NCBI RefSeq assembly: GCF_002251735.1
Contig: NZ_NOXS01000029.1
Coordinates: 62,001-126,000, forward strand
DNA length: 64,000 nt
Source of the DNA: Elstera cyanobacteriorum
GTDB taxonomy: Bacteria > Pseudomonadota > Alphaproteobacteria > Elsterales > Elsteraceae
Direction of reading: 5' to 3'
The notes under the pieces are model-generated. The model ran no database searches, was not told where the DNA came from, and saw nothing but the letters and a program-made list of their open reading frames with translations. Made by a program: the position numbers and the translations under genes. Numbering within the stretch: position 1 is the stretch's first letter; every line of letters begins with the position of its first letter. Below are positions 34,485 through 46,354 of the stretch, one piece after another.

Positions 34485-35243
34485 CTACCGGCCGAGATAA
34501 ACTTCGATAACGCGCTCGTTCGACGACACTTCGTCGATCGTGCCTTCCGCCAGCACCGCGCCTTCGTGCAGGCAGGTGACGGTTACACCAAGCATGCGGA
34601 TAAAGTGCATATCATGCTCCACAACCACCACCGAGTGCGTCTGCGAAATATCGCGCAGCAGATGGGCGGTATCTTCCGTCTCTGCATCGGTCATCCCGGC
34701 GACGGGTTCATCGACCAGCAGCAGCTTCGGGTCTTGCGCCAGCAACATGCCGATTTCCAACCATTGCTTCTGCCCGTGGCTCAGCGCCCCCGCGATACGG
34801 TGGCGATGATCAATCAGGCGGATGCGCGTTAGGATCGCGGCGATATCGTCTTCGGTGATGCGGTTGCGCGCGCCGAACAGGGCCGATCCGGGGCTGCGGG
34901 CACCCTTGAGGGCGAGGCGCAGATTATCGGTCACGCTCAGGCTTTCGAACACGGTCGGCTTCTGGAACTTGCGCCCAATGCCAAGGTTGGCGATAGCGGC
35001 TTCGTCCATCTGGGTCAGATCGTGCCGCCCGCCGAACAGCACATCACCGGTATCGGGGCGGGTTTTGCCGGTGATGACGTCCATCATCGTCGTTTTGCCC
35101 GCGCCGTTGGGGCCGATGATGGCGCGCATTTCCCCCGGCGCGAGGTAAAGCGATAGGCCGCGCAGGGCTTTATAGCCGTCGAAGGAAACGGTGACGCCAT
35201 CGACATACAGCAGGCTGGCGGAAACAGGAACGGTCACGCTCAT
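34485..35243 (-). CDS. urtD: Urea ABC transporter ATP-binding subunit UrtD
   Basis: 252 residues from ATG 35243; the frame could extend to 35330 but that part overlaps urtC. LivG-type ATPase with GPNGAGKTT, LSHGQKQWLEIGMLL (the LSHGQ form of the ABC signature is characteristic of UrtD), LLVDEPVAGMTDAE and VVEHDM. GRKFQKPTVFESL is another UrtD landmark. It lies 4 bases after urtC. Confidence 0.95.
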   Translation of the reverse strand: MSVTVPVSASLLYVDGVTVSFDGYKALRGLSLYLAPGEMRAIIGPNGAGKTTMMDVITGKTRPDTGDVLFGGRHDLTQMDEAAIANLGIGRKFQKPTVFESLSVTDNLRLALKGARSPGSALFGARNRITEDDIAAILTRIRLIDHRHRIAGALSHGQKQWLEIGMLLAQDPKLLLVDEPVAGMTDAETEDTAHLLRDISQTHSVVVVEHDMHFIRMLGVTVTCLHEGAVLAEGTIDEVSSNERVIEVYLGR

Positions 35244-35247
35244 CGGT

Positions 35248-36384
35248 CTACTCCGCCGCCGGGGCGGTTTCAGCCGCCGCTTTTGTCGTCTTGCGCTTTT
35301 CCCAAAAGGCCCTTGCCCCGCCCACCACACCCTTCGGCAAGAAGAGGGTGGTGGCGATGAAGAGGCCGCCCAGCATGAACAGCCAGTAGGGGGCCAGCGC
35401 GCCGGTGGTGAAGGTGGTTTTCAGGAAGTTGACGATCAGGGCGCCCAGTGCCGCGCCGATCAAGGTGCCGCGCCCGCCGACCGCGACCCATATGACAGCT
35501 TCGATGGAGTTGCCCGGCGCAAATTCCGACGGGTTGATAATTCCGACCTGCGGCACATACAGCGCCCCGGCCAGCCCGGCCATCGCGGCGGAAACGGTGA
35601 AGGCGACCAGTTTATAATGCTCCACCCGATAGCCGATAAACCGCGTGCGACTCTCGGCGTCGCGAATGGCGATCAGCACCTTCCCGAAGGTGGAGGTAAC
35701 CAAGACCCGGCTGATCCAATAGCACAGCACGAGGCCCAGGGCGGTCAGGGCGAACAGCGTCATGCGCGTGCCGTCCGCCTGCAAATTGAAGCCCAGGATG
35801 TCCTTAAAGTCGGTCAGCCCATTATTGCCGCCAAAGCCCATATCGTTGCGGAAGAAGGCCAGCAGCAGGGCATAGGTCATCGCCTGGGTGATGATCGACA
35901 GGTAGACGCCGGTGACACGGGAGCGGAAGGCCAGCCAGCCGAAGACAAAGGCCAAAAGGCTCGGCACGACCAGCACCATCAGCAGCGCGAAGGGGAACAT
36001 GTCGAACCCCTGCCAGAACCACGGCAGCTCCTTCCAATTCAGGAAGACCATGAAGTCCGGCAGGATCGGATTAGCATAAACCCCGCGCGGCCCGATCTGG
36101 CGCATCAGATACATGCCCATCGCGTAACCGCCGAGGGCGAAGAAGGCGCCGTGGCCGAGCGAAAGGATGCCGCAATAGCCCCAGACCAGATCGAGCGCCA
36201 CCGCCAGCATGGCATAGCACAGGTATTTTCCCAGCAAGGATACCAGATGGGTCGGCACATGCAGGGCCGAGTCGGGCGGCAACAGTAGGTTGGAGGCGGG
36301 GATTAGCAAGGCGGCGGCCACCAGAATGGCAATGAAAACGCCGCTGCCCCGGTCGGAAATCGCGGAAAAGACGCCCGAGGTCAT
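35248..36384 (-). CDS. urtC: Urea ABC transporter permease UrtC
   Basis: 378 residues with about ten membrane segments. LDLVWGYCGILSLGHGAFFALGGYAMGMYLM, the tract SRVTGVYLSIITQAMTYALL, and FGKVLIAIRDAESRTRFIGY in the cytoplasmic coupling loop are typical UrtC/LivM sequences. The C-terminal 20 residues are Ala/Lys rich. Start overlaps the urtB stop by four bases. Confidence 0.94.
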   Translation of the reverse strand: MTSGVFSAISDRGSGVFIAILVAAALLIPASNLLLPPDSALHVPTHLVSLLGKYLCYAMLAVALDLVWGYCGILSLGHGAFFALGGYAMGMYLMRQIGPRGVYANPILPDFMVFLNWKELPWFWQGFDMFPFALLMVLVVPSLLAFVFGWLAFRSRVTGVYLSIITQAMTYALLLAFFRNDMGFGGNNGLTDFKDILGFNLQADGTRMTLFALTALGLVLCYWISRVLVTSTFGKVLIAIRDAESRTRFIGYRVEHYKLVAFTVSAAMAGLAGALYVPQVGIINPSEFAPGNSIEAVIWVAVGGRGTLIGAALGALIVNFLKTTFTTGALAPYWLFMLGGLFIATTLFLPKGVVGGARAFWEKRKTTKAAAETAPAAE

Positions 36385-37976
36385 GCTTCGACACCCCGTC
36401 CCTTTTGCGGGAACAGCCCGCGCGGTTTTTTCTGAACGAAGAGGATGAGGCCGACGAGGATCAGGATTTTTCCCAAAACCGCCCCGGCGAAAGGTTCCAA
36501 AATCTTATTGGCGATGCCGAGCGACAGGGCGGACACCAGCGTGCCCCAGAGATTGCCGACGCCGCCGAAGACCACGACCATGAAACTATCGATGATGTAG
36601 CTTTGCCCCAGGTTGGGCGACACATTGTCGATCTGCGATAGCGCGACGCCCGCCACCCCGGCGATGCCGGAGCCTAAGGCAAAGGTCAGCGCGTCGATGT
36701 AATTGGTGCGGATGCCCATATTGGCGGCCATGCGGCGGTTCTGCGTCACCGCGCGGATTTGCAAACCGAAGCTGGTGTAGCGCAGGGCGCCCAGCAGGGC
36801 GAGGAAGGCCAGGAAGGCGAAAACGATGATCCACAACCGCCCGAGGGTGATCGACAAGCCGCCGACTTCGATGAGGCCCGACATGAAGGCCGGGGCGCCC
36901 ACCGCCTGATTGGTCGGCCCGAAATAGGTGCGCACCGCCTGCTGCAAAATCAGGCTGACGCCCCAAGTGGCCAGCAGGGTTTCCAGCGGGCGACCATAGA
37001 GGAAGCGAATGACGGTGCGTTCGATGATCAGACCGACCAGACCGGCGGTTAGGAAGGCCAGCGGCAGCGCGAAGACCAGCGAATAATCGAACAGGCCGGG
37101 AAAGCGCGCGCGGATCACTTCTTGCACCACGAAGGTCGTATAGGCGCCGATCATCACCATTTCGCCGTGGGCCATGTTAATAACGCCCATCACACCGAAG
37201 GTAATAGCCAGCCCAATGGCGGCGAGCAGTAGGACAGAGCCGAGCGATAGCCCGTACCAAGCGGTCTGCACGACCTCCCAGAGGGCGAGGCGGCTTTCGA
37301 TCCCGCCGATGGCGGCTTTCGCAGCCTCAGCCACCGGGGCAGAAACGCTCGTGGGCAGCCCGCGCAGGGTGGCGAGCGCGTCCTGATTGCCAACCTCGCG
37401 GAGTGCCCCGATGGCGGCCAGCCGGTCGGCGTCCGAGGCGTCGGGTTTGGTGACAAAAATCGCAGCGCGGGCAGTTTCCAGCGTGCGCAGAATGGCGCGG
37501 TCCTTTTCCTGCTTGATCGCCGTTTCCAGTGCGGGCAGGGCCGTTGCATCCTTGGAGCGCAGGACGGCCAAAGCCGCCTCCTTGCGCTTTACCGGATCGC
37601 TGCTGAGAATGCCGAGGTTGCCGAGCGCCCCTTGCACGACATTGCGCACCCGGTTGTTGAGCCGCACGGCGCTGCCGCCGGTGGGTTCGGCGGCGAGGGC
37701 GGCACCGGTGCGGGCATCGATAAATTCGCCCGTCGGTTTCTTCACATAAATTTGCTTATCGGCGGTAAAAAATAACCGCCCGTCGGCCAGGGCTTCGATC
37801 ACCAGGGCGGCATTCGGCGCGCCCGAGGTGGCGATTTCCGAAATAGCCGTGGTTGTCTCGCCGAAACTATCCTGCGCCAGGCGCTGAAGGCCGGTTTCGA
37901 AGGCATCCTGCGCCAGACCGGGCAGGGCGCCCAGACAAAGGCCGACGACGAGGAGCGCGCGCAGAAATCTGGTCAT
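36381..37976 (-). CDS. urtB: Urea ABC transporter permease UrtB
   Basis: 531 residues, the long UrtB form. A signal peptide (FLRALLVVGLCLGALPGLA) leads into a roughly 210-residue periplasmic helical-repeat region, then a LivH-type permease domain (about 230-525) with ITFGVMGVINMAHGEMVMIGAYTTF, FLYGRPLETLLATWGVSLILQQ and the coupling-loop stretch RAVTQNRRMAANMGI. The N-terminal extension distinguishes UrtB from branched-chain amino acid permeases. Confidence 0.95.
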   Translation of the reverse strand: MTRFLRALLVVGLCLGALPGLAQDAFETGLQRLAQDSFGETTTAISEIATSGAPNAALVIEALADGRLFFTADKQIYVKKPTGEFIDARTGAALAAEPTGGSAVRLNNRVRNVVQGALGNLGILSSDPVKRKEAALAVLRSKDATALPALETAIKQEKDRAILRTLETARAAIFVTKPDASDADRLAAIGALREVGNQDALATLRGLPTSVSAPVAEAAKAAIGGIESRLALWEVVQTAWYGLSLGSVLLLAAIGLAITFGVMGVINMAHGEMVMIGAYTTFVVQEVIRARFPGLFDYSLVFALPLAFLTAGLVGLIIERTVIRFLYGRPLETLLATWGVSLILQQAVRTYFGPTNQAVGAPAFMSGLIEVGGLSITLGRLWIIVFAFLAFLALLGALRYTSFGLQIRAVTQNRRMAANMGIRTNYIDALTFALGSGIAGVAGVALSQIDNVSPNLGQSYIIDSFMVVVFGGVGNLWGTLVSALSLGIANKILEPFAGAVLGKILILVGLILFVQKKPRGLFPQKGRGVEA

Positions 37977-38009
37977 GCTCTATCCACAAACAAATGAAGG
38001 GGCGGGAAA

Positions 38010-38030
38010 GGGGCCGGAAAACCCGGCCCC
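38010..38030. other. Hairpin between urtA and urtB
   Basis: GGGGCCGG-AAAAC-CCGGCCCC, a perfect 8-base-pair stem with 5-base loop in the 75-base gap after urtA. No T-run follows. Like the element after chvE, it probably protects the 3' end of the abundant binding-protein transcript or reduces read-through to the permease genes. Confidence 0.6.
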
Positions 38031-38051
38031 GCCCGTCGTATCCGCGAAGGT

Positions 38052-39344
38052 TTAGCCGCCGCAGCTATTGGTCTTGGTGTTGAAGTTGCCGCACTTCTTG
38101 CCGACCCAATCGGCTTCGAGGTCTTTCGACCCATCAAGGAAGTCCGACCAAGCGTCGCCCGGAACGAGATCCTTCGTCTGCCACACAACGTCGAACTGAC
38201 CATCGGCGCGGATTTCGCCGATCATCACCGGCTTGGTGATGTGATGGTTCGGCAGCATCTTCGACACGCCGCCCGTCAGATTGGGCGCTTCGATGCCCGG
38301 CAGGGCGGCGATGACGGCTTCGGGATCGAAGGACTTCGCCTTTTCGACCGCCTTCACCCACATATTGAAGCCGATGTAATGGGCTTCCATCGGGTCGTTG
38401 GTCACGCGCTTCGGGTTCTTCGTGAAGGCCTGCCACTTAGCGATAAAGTCGCTATTGGCGGGGGCTTTCACCGACTGGAAGTAGTTCCAGGCGGCGAGAT
38501 GGCCGACGAGGTTCTTAGTATCGACGCCGGCCAGCTCTTCTTCCCCGACCGAGAAAGCGACGACCGGAATATCGGTTGCCTTGATGCCCGCGTTCGCCAG
38601 TTCCTTATAGAAGGGCACATTGGCGTCGCCGTTGATGGTGGAGACCACGGCGGTCTTCTTACCGGCGGAGCCGAACTTCTTAATATCGGCAACGATGGTC
38701 TGCCAATCGGAATGCCCGAACGGCGTATAGTTGATCATGATGTCGTCTTTGGCGACACCCTTGGCCAGCAGATACGCTTCGAGAATCTTATTCGTGGTGC
38801 GCGGATACACATAGTCCGTGCCCGCGAGCACCCAACGCTTCACATCGCCGCCGTCTTTGCTCATCAGATAATCGACGGCCGGGATGGCCTGCTGGTTCGG
38901 GGCCGCGCCGGTGTAGAAGACGTTCTTTTCGCTTTCTTCCCCTTCATATTGCACGGGGTAGAACAGAATATTATTGAGTTCCTTGAAAACCGGCAAAACC
39001 GACTTGCGCGACACCGAGGTCCAGCAGCCGAACACGGCGGAAACTTTTTGCTGGGTGATCAGTTCGCGGGCCTTTTCGGCGAACAGCGGCCAGTTGGAGG
39101 CCGGATCGACGACGACCGCTTCCAGCTTCTTGCCCAGCACGCCGCCCTTTTTGTTCTGCTCGTCAATGAGCATCAGCATGGCATCCTTCAGCGTGGTTTC
39201 GCTGATGGCCATCGTGCCGGAGAGCGAGTGGAGGATGCCGATCTTGATCGTATCGGACGATTGCGCAAGCGCGCTCAAGCCCGAAAAGCTCGACAGTGCC
39301 GCAACCGTGGCCGCCCCCAGAATCGCCCGTCTCGTAAACTTCAT
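38052..39344 (-). CDS. urtA: Urea ABC transporter substrate-binding protein UrtA
   Basis: 430 residues from ATG 39344, which has AGGAGG 5 bases upstream; a GTG one codon earlier is less likely. The signal region KFTRRAILGAATVAALSSFS contains a twin arginine, so Tat export is possible. Mature landmarks are IKIGILHSLSGTMAISE, FGCWTSVSRKSVLPVF, NNILFYPVQYEGEE, GTDYVYPRTTNKI and the C-terminal CGNFNTKTNSCGG. UrtA captures urea (and short amides) in the periplasm. It is first in the urt-ure operon, so the promoter must lie upstream of it. Confidence 0.96.
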   Translation of the reverse strand: MKFTRRAILGAATVAALSSFSGLSALAQSSDTIKIGILHSLSGTMAISETTLKDAMLMLIDEQNKKGGVLGKKLEAVVVDPASNWPLFAEKARELITQQKVSAVFGCWTSVSRKSVLPVFKELNNILFYPVQYEGEESEKNVFYTGAAPNQQAIPAVDYLMSKDGGDVKRWVLAGTDYVYPRTTNKILEAYLLAKGVAKDDIMINYTPFGHSDWQTIVADIKKFGSAGKKTAVVSTINGDANVPFYKELANAGIKATDIPVVAFSVGEEELAGVDTKNLVGHLAAWNYFQSVKAPANSDFIAKWQAFTKNPKRVTNDPMEAHYIGFNMWVKAVEKAKSFDPEAVIAALPGIEAPNLTGGVSKMLPNHHITKPVMIGEIRADGQFDVVWQTKDLVPGDAWSDFLDGSKDLEADWVGKKCGNFNTKTNSCGG

Positions 39345-39754
39345 CACAGCCTCCTCGTTGGTTTTCGTTGGCTGGGATGCGGATTTGCAAGGGGCAGGCC
39401 AACTTTTGCCACACGGGGCTGGGCGGGGGGCTTTGTAGGGGATTTTGCGTAATTTCCTTACGGAATGCGGCGATATGATGGTTGGTTCGGTCAGCTGCCG
39501 TCAGTTCTCACCGTCCCCTGTATGCAATGTGATGATTTTTTAGGCGGCATAAGGCGGCTGCTGCTAAAATAATCAGCCTCAGAAATATAGGGTTTATATA
39601 CGAAAACTTTTCCTTGGCACTGGGCGCAAGCGACGGGGTTCGAAGATCGGGAAAGGCGGAGGTTTTTCGGGCCGGACCATAAAGTGATTTAGCAGGTCAA
39701 TCCCATAGGGGGCTGACCTGTCGTGAAATTTCAGACGGATCAGAAAAAATCCGG
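39345..39754. other. 410-base intergenic region upstream of urtA and downstream of the oxygenase gene
   Basis: This gap must contain the urt-ure promoter. I see AT-richer stretches around 39530-39610 (TTTTTTAGG, AAAATAATC, TTTATATAC) and a dyad CAGGTCA (39693-39699) / TGACCTG (39714-39720) near the end of the oxygenase gene that could be its 3' hairpin. No convincing sigma-54 element or further coding frame was found. Confidence 0.5.
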
Positions 39755-40378
39755 TCAGCGCCAAGCGTAGTTGAAGCTGATCGACACGCGCTCCGCCTCC
39801 GCCCGATTTAGCGGCACCGCATGGTGCATCCAGCTTTCCCACAGCAGGACCGAGCCGGGGGCAGGCGCGACGGGAACGAAAGCCTGCTGGTCGCGGCTGG
39901 CCTTTTTTTTCTTCGGTGGCGCGGCCATCATGCGCGGCAGGCGCGGGTCTTCGAAGGTAATGGCGCCCGCGCCATCGGGGACCGAGACGTAATAGGTGCC
40001 GCTCAGAACACTGCCGGGATGGATATGACCGCTATGGAAGCCGCCCGGCTCCAGCACGTTGATCCACAGCGAATCCAGCACCAGCTTCCGGTCGCCCAAA
40101 TCCCAGTCGAGCAGCTTGGCGAAAGCCTTGGCATGTTTATCGAGTTGCTTCACCAGCGCCTTCATCGCGGGGAAGCGCCATCCGAGATCATCAAGCGAGG
40201 CATAGGATGTATAGCCGGGATAGCCGTTTTCTTCCGACCAGATTTGCCCCGCCTCGTCATCCTCGGCAGCGGCAAGGCAGGCGGCGAGAAGCTCGTCGTT
40301 CAACCCCGCGCCCAACAGTTCGGCGCGGTAGAGTTTGGTGACGAAGAGGGTTTCGACGGTCGGATCGGGCGTGCTCAT
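39755..40378 (-). CDS. Putative 2OG-Fe(II) oxygenase (TIGR02466-like)
   Basis: 207 residues from ATG 40378. The central part reads LWINVLEPGGFHSGHIHPGS with the iron-ligand His-x-His region, then SGTYYVSVPDGAGAITFEDPR, and the C-terminal ligand histidine and arginine appear in WESWMHHAVPLN and RVSISFNYAWR. This matches putative 2-oxoglutarate/Fe(II) dioxygenases of the TIGR02466 family, which resemble prolyl hydroxylases. The substrate is unknown. A lysine run (PPKKKKASR) near residue 155 is an exposed insertion. It is 45 bases downstream of the pepsin-like gene in the same orientation. Confidence 0.8.
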   Translation of the reverse strand: MSTPDPTVETLFVTKLYRAELLGAGLNDELLAACLAAAEDDEAGQIWSEENGYPGYTSYASLDDLGWRFPAMKALVKQLDKHAKAFAKLLDWDLGDRKLVLDSLWINVLEPGGFHSGHIHPGSVLSGTYYVSVPDGAGAITFEDPRLPRMMAAPPKKKKASRDQQAFVPVAPAPGSVLLWESWMHHAVPLNRAEAERVSISFNYAWR

Positions 40379-40423
40379 AGGGCGGGATATAGCGGCCCGC
40401 CCCGCCCGGTGCAATGCGCCAGA

Positions 40424-41593
40424 TCAATAGGCGGCAAACCCGAGCTTGCCGCATTGCTGATCGAAGAGATAGGCGGAGGAATAGAGCAGCCGCCGCCCGG
40501 TGTTCATGAAGCCGCTGGTGGACGTTGACCCCGCCCAGACGGCCACGGTCTGCTGTGGGGTAGGGGCGGCGTTAGTCTGTACGGCGGTCTGGGTATAAGT
40601 CAGCAAAGTCTGCTGGTCCTGACCCGAGGCGGTGAAGGTCATAGGCCAACCGGGGGTGAGGATGGTGCGGTTCGCCCCATCATAGGGACCGGCGCTCGGC
40701 GTGGTCGATCCCGCCGGACGTTGGCTGGCGTTGAATGACAGGAACATAAAGTCGATGCCGGTATCCATCAGCATGCCGCCACAGAGTTTGACACTGGGCG
40801 TCCCCCCGGGCGCGGCCACGGTAGCGCAGGCGTTCGGTTGCAGCCATTCCGTGCCCGGCATCTTGGTATTCGGCTGAAGCTGCACGGTTTTGAACGGTTT
40901 GACGTTTTCCGCCGTCAGGCCGAGGGTGACGCCCGCTTTCGAAATAATATAGCCGGGGTGAAGGGTCTTGCCCGTTGGCGCGGCGAGATTCAGGAAGGGG
41001 TTCAGGGCAGACGACCGCCCGCCGCGGTCGAACCCGACGCCCATCATGGCGATGCTATCGGGGGCGGCCTGGCATTGGGTCAGGCTGCTGCGCGTCGAGC
41101 CTTGCGTTGGCGGTGTACCGTTGTAGCTAGAGCAACGCGCGGGATTAGGGGCAGCCTGATTGGTCGGTGCGGTTTGGCTAACACCGCAGGTGCAACTAAC
41201 GGCGAGCACGTCGATGGGATTGGTCTGCACCGATCCGCCGCCTTCGGTTTGGAACACCACCGGCGTCTTTACATATTTGCCGCCGAAGAATTTATTGGAA
41301 CTATTGTAGAGGATATGGCCGTCTTGGGTGGCTTTGGCAAAGGCAGCGGCAGATACTTTGCTACTGCTGACCACGACCCCGGTCGAACCGGTATCGATGA
41401 CGACATTCGCACTCTCCCCGCCCGGAATGGACAGGGACGTCATGTAGAAGTTATCCGGCACGGCGCCGCCGGTTAGCGTCAACTGGAAAGACGCTGCGGT
41501 GTCGGGGATGGGGGTACAGCTTTGCGCGATGACCGCGCCGCCGGTTCCGACCGTCAGGAAAAGACATAAAGTCCAAAGAGGGAGATAGCGCAT
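40424..41593 (-). CDS. Secreted pepsin-like aspartic protease homologue
   Basis: 389 residues from ATG 41593 (GAGAGA upstream). A signal peptide (YLPLWTLCLFLTVGTGGAVIA, cleaved near residue 23) leads to a mature protein with two Asp-Thr-Gly motifs: VVIDTGSTGVVVSS (Asp67) and MLMDTGIDFMFLS (Asp277), about 210 residues apart as in two-lobed pepsins. Eight or more cysteines, including CTCG and CGG, suggest disulfides. The first motif is canonical, the second has Ile in place of Ser/Thr after DTG, so activity is uncertain. Bacterial pepsin-type proteins are uncommon. No peptidase partners are encoded nearby. Confidence 0.7.
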   Translation of the reverse strand: MRYLPLWTLCLFLTVGTGGAVIAQSCTPIPDTAASFQLTLTGGAVPDNFYMTSLSIPGGESANVVIDTGSTGVVVSSSKVSAAAFAKATQDGHILYNSSNKFFGGKYVKTPVVFQTEGGGSVQTNPIDVLAVSCTCGVSQTAPTNQAAPNPARCSSYNGTPPTQGSTRSSLTQCQAAPDSIAMMGVGFDRGGRSSALNPFLNLAAPTGKTLHPGYIISKAGVTLGLTAENVKPFKTVQLQPNTKMPGTEWLQPNACATVAAPGGTPSVKLCGGMLMDTGIDFMFLSFNASQRPAGSTTPSAGPYDGANRTILTPGWPMTFTASGQDQQTLLTYTQTAVQTNAAPTPQQTVAVWAGSTSTSGFMNTGRRLLYSSAYLFDQQCGKLGFAAY

Positions 41594-41710
41594 CGAATTC
41601 TCTCGGAAAAATGATGACGGATAAGATGGTAGCAATCCTTGGTGGTTGTATCTAGGCAAGATGCGGCCATCGCCGTGGGAGGCTTGCGGGCAGACAGGGC
41701 AAAGATCATA

Positions 41711-41743
41711 GTAAGGAAAATATTGCCTTACATGGAGGTAAGG
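41711..41743. promoter_or_regulatory. Probable VapBC autoregulatory operator
   Basis: GTAAGG (41711-41716) and CCTTAC (41726-41731) form a dyad, and a third GTAAGG at 41738-41743 overlaps the vapB ribosome site (GGAGG/AAGGA) just before the ATG. Dyads over the promoter and ribosome site are the normal target of the AbrB-type antitoxin-toxin complex. Confidence 0.6.
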
Positions 41744-41745
41744 AA

Positions 41746-41994
41746 ATGCGGGTCGAACTGACCGTCACGGGGAAAGGGCAGGTGACGCTGAAAAAGGCGA
41801 TCCTTGATCATCTTGGCGTTAAGCCCGGCGACCGGCTGAATATCGTCCTGAAGCCTGATGGGCGGGTTGAACTCAAGGGGGGCGGCCCTCGTCGAAGCCT
41901 TGGTAGTCTTTATGGCGCCCTCTCGCGGGAAGGGGTGGAACCGGTATCGCTCGAAGCGATGCAGGCGGCCATCGAGGATATGGCCACGCGATGA
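41746..41994 (+). CDS. vapB: AbrB/SpoVT-type antitoxin (VapB)
   Basis: 82 residues. The N-terminal swapped-hairpin domain is TVTGKGQVTLKKAILDHLGVKPGDRLNIVLKPDGRV in pattern (residues 5-43), the DNA-binding part; the acidic C-terminal tail (LEAMQAAIEDMATR) would wrap the toxin. The stop overlaps the toxin start by four bases (ATGA), a standard toxin-antitoxin arrangement. Confidence 0.88.
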   Translation: MRVELTVTGKGQVTLKKAILDHLGVKPGDRLNIVLKPDGRVELKGGGPRRSLGSLYGALSREGVEPVSLEAMQAAIEDMATR

Positions 41995-42398
41995 AAGTGG
42001 CGGCCGATACCAATGTTCTTGTGCGGTTCCTAACCCGGGACGATCCCGTGCAATCCGGCCGCGCAGCAGCGGTGCTGACCGAGGCGGCGGGCCTCTTCAT
42101 CCCAATTCTTGTGCTGTGCGAGACGGTTTGGGTTCTTCGCCAAAGCTACAAGCTGCCGACGGTGGAAATCTTACGGGCCTTGCGCGACCTGATCGATAGC
42201 GCGGGCGTTGAGGTCGACCATCCGGCGGCGGAGGCGGGGTTAAGGATGCTCGCGGCGGGCGGTGATTTCGCCGATGGCGTCATCCTGCATGAAGCCCAGC
42301 GGGCGAAGGCGGATAAGCTCGTGACCTTCGATAGCGGTTTTGCCGCGCGTGGTGGGGGTTTTGTTCAAGATTTGAAACTCCCCCCATCCCCGGCTTGA
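41991..42398 (+). CDS. vapC: PIN-domain ribonuclease toxin (VapC)
   Basis: 135 residues with the four acidic PIN positions: Asp6 in AADTNVLVRFL, Glu in VLCETVWVL, Asp in DFADGVILHEA and Asp in TFDSGF. Metal-dependent RNA cleavage, usually of tRNA or rRNA, is neutralised by the adjacent VapB. The active site appears intact, so the pair is probably functional. It sits just upstream of the thiC riboswitch in the same orientation. Confidence 0.9.
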   Translation: MKVAADTNVLVRFLTRDDPVQSGRAAAVLTEAAGLFIPILVLCETVWVLRQSYKLPTVEILRALRDLIDSAGVEVDHPAAEAGLRMLAAGGDFADGVILHEAQRAKADKLVTFDSGFAARGGGFVQDLKLPPSPA

Positions 42399-42430
42399 CG
42401 CCCCCGGTCGAAGCGTGTCATCTGGTCCTC

Positions 42431-45358
<2,928 letters not shown>

Positions 45359-45368
<10 letters not shown>

Positions 45369-45571
45369 CAGTGAATGGTGAGGTGGGCGATTGGCCCGTC
45401 GAAACGCTCGGCCAGTTGGTGGCGGAATTCCTGGCCCGCACGGGTAGCGATCCCGACGCGACCGTTGCCACCGCCTGGAACCGCCTATTCGTTGGGAAGC
45501 GCCAGCGCCCGGCACTGCTGTTGAGTGAGGGCGACGAGGTGGAAATTCTCGTGCCGATGCAAGGGGGGTGA
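45359..45571 (+). CDS. thiS: Sulfur carrier protein
   Basis: 70 residues with the ubiquitin-like fold pattern and the terminal Gly-Gly ([10 protein letters not shown]) needed for adenylation and thiocarboxylate formation by ThiF. It is slightly longer than the usual 66 residues, with an inserted stretch around [10 protein letters not shown]. It starts inside thiO and ends one base before the thiG ATG. Confidence 0.93.
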
Positions 45572-45572
45572 C

Positions 45573-46343
45573 ATGCGCCTCTATGATCAGACCTTTGCCA
45601 GCCGTTTGATGCTGGGGACCGCGCTTTATCCGTCGCCGCAGGTGATGGCGGACGCGACCCGGGCGGCCCGGCCTGCGCTGCTGACCGTTTCCTTGCGCCG
45701 CGAAGGGGCGGGCGGCGGCGGTTTCTGGCCGCTGCTGCAAGCGCTTTGCACCGAAACCGGCGCGCGGCTGCTGCCCAATACCGCTGGGTGCCATACGGCG
45801 CGGGAAGCGATCACCACGGGGCAGATGGCGCGCGAGGTTTTCGAGACGGAGTGGATCAAGCTCGAAGTGATCGCCGACCCCGAAACCCTGCAACCCGATC
45901 CGTTCGGGCTGGTGGAGGCGGCGCGGGTCTTGAGCGAGGACGGGTTTAAGGTTCTGCCCTATTGCACCGAAGATCTGGCAGTGGCTGAAAAACTACTGGC
46001 GGCGGGCTGCAAAGTGCTGATGCCTTGGGGTGCCCCCATCGGGTCGGCGCGTGGTCTCAATAATGTCTATGGGCTGCGGGTGTTGCGGGCGCGCTTTCCC
46101 GAGATTCCGCTGATCGTCGATGCGGGCCTTGGGGTGCCGTCCCACGCGGCCCAGGCGCTCGAACTCGGCTATGACGGCGTGCTGCTGAATACGGCGGTGG
46201 CAAGGGCCGATGATCCCGTCACAATGGCGCGGGCCTTTGCGATGGCGGTTGATGCCGGGCGGCTTGCGTATGAGGCTGGGCCGATGGCGGCGCGGGATAT
46301 GGCCGCCCCCTCCACCCCCACGGTTGGTTTGGCCGCCCTTTAG
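45573..46343 (+). CDS. thiG: Thiazole synthase
   Basis: 256 residues from ATG 45573; a strong GGGGGG site lies in the end of thiS. Landmarks are [50 protein letters not shown] with the Schiff-base lysine, [20 protein letters not shown] and [13 protein letters not shown]. The (beta/alpha)8 enzyme joins DXP, dehydroglycine and ThiS-thiocarboxylate into the thiazole phosphate. Confidence 0.96.
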   Translation: MRLYDQTFASRLMLGTALYPSPQVMADATRAARPALLTVSLRREGAGGGGFWPLLQALCTETGARLLPNTAGCHTAREAITTGQMAREVFETEWIKLEVIADPETLQPDPFGLVEAARVLSEDGFKVLPYCTEDLAVAEKLLAAGCKVLMPWGAPIGSARGLNNVYGLRVLRARFPEIPLIVDAGLGVPSHAAQALELGYDGVLLNTAVARADDPVTMARAFAMAVDAGRLAYEAGPMAARDMAAPSTPTVGLAAL

Positions 46344-46354
46344 AAAGAAAACCG

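Noticed and set aside
39390-39412. Possible sigma-54 promoter for urtA (minus strand, TGTGGCAAAAGTTGGCC)
   Set aside because: The GG and GC elements are one base too close for a sigma-54 promoter, and no enhancer site was recognised.
39601-39640. sigma-54-like TTGGCAC-TGGGCGCAAG on the plus strand
   Set aside because: Spacing between GG and GC is eight rather than ten bases, and no gene follows on that strand.
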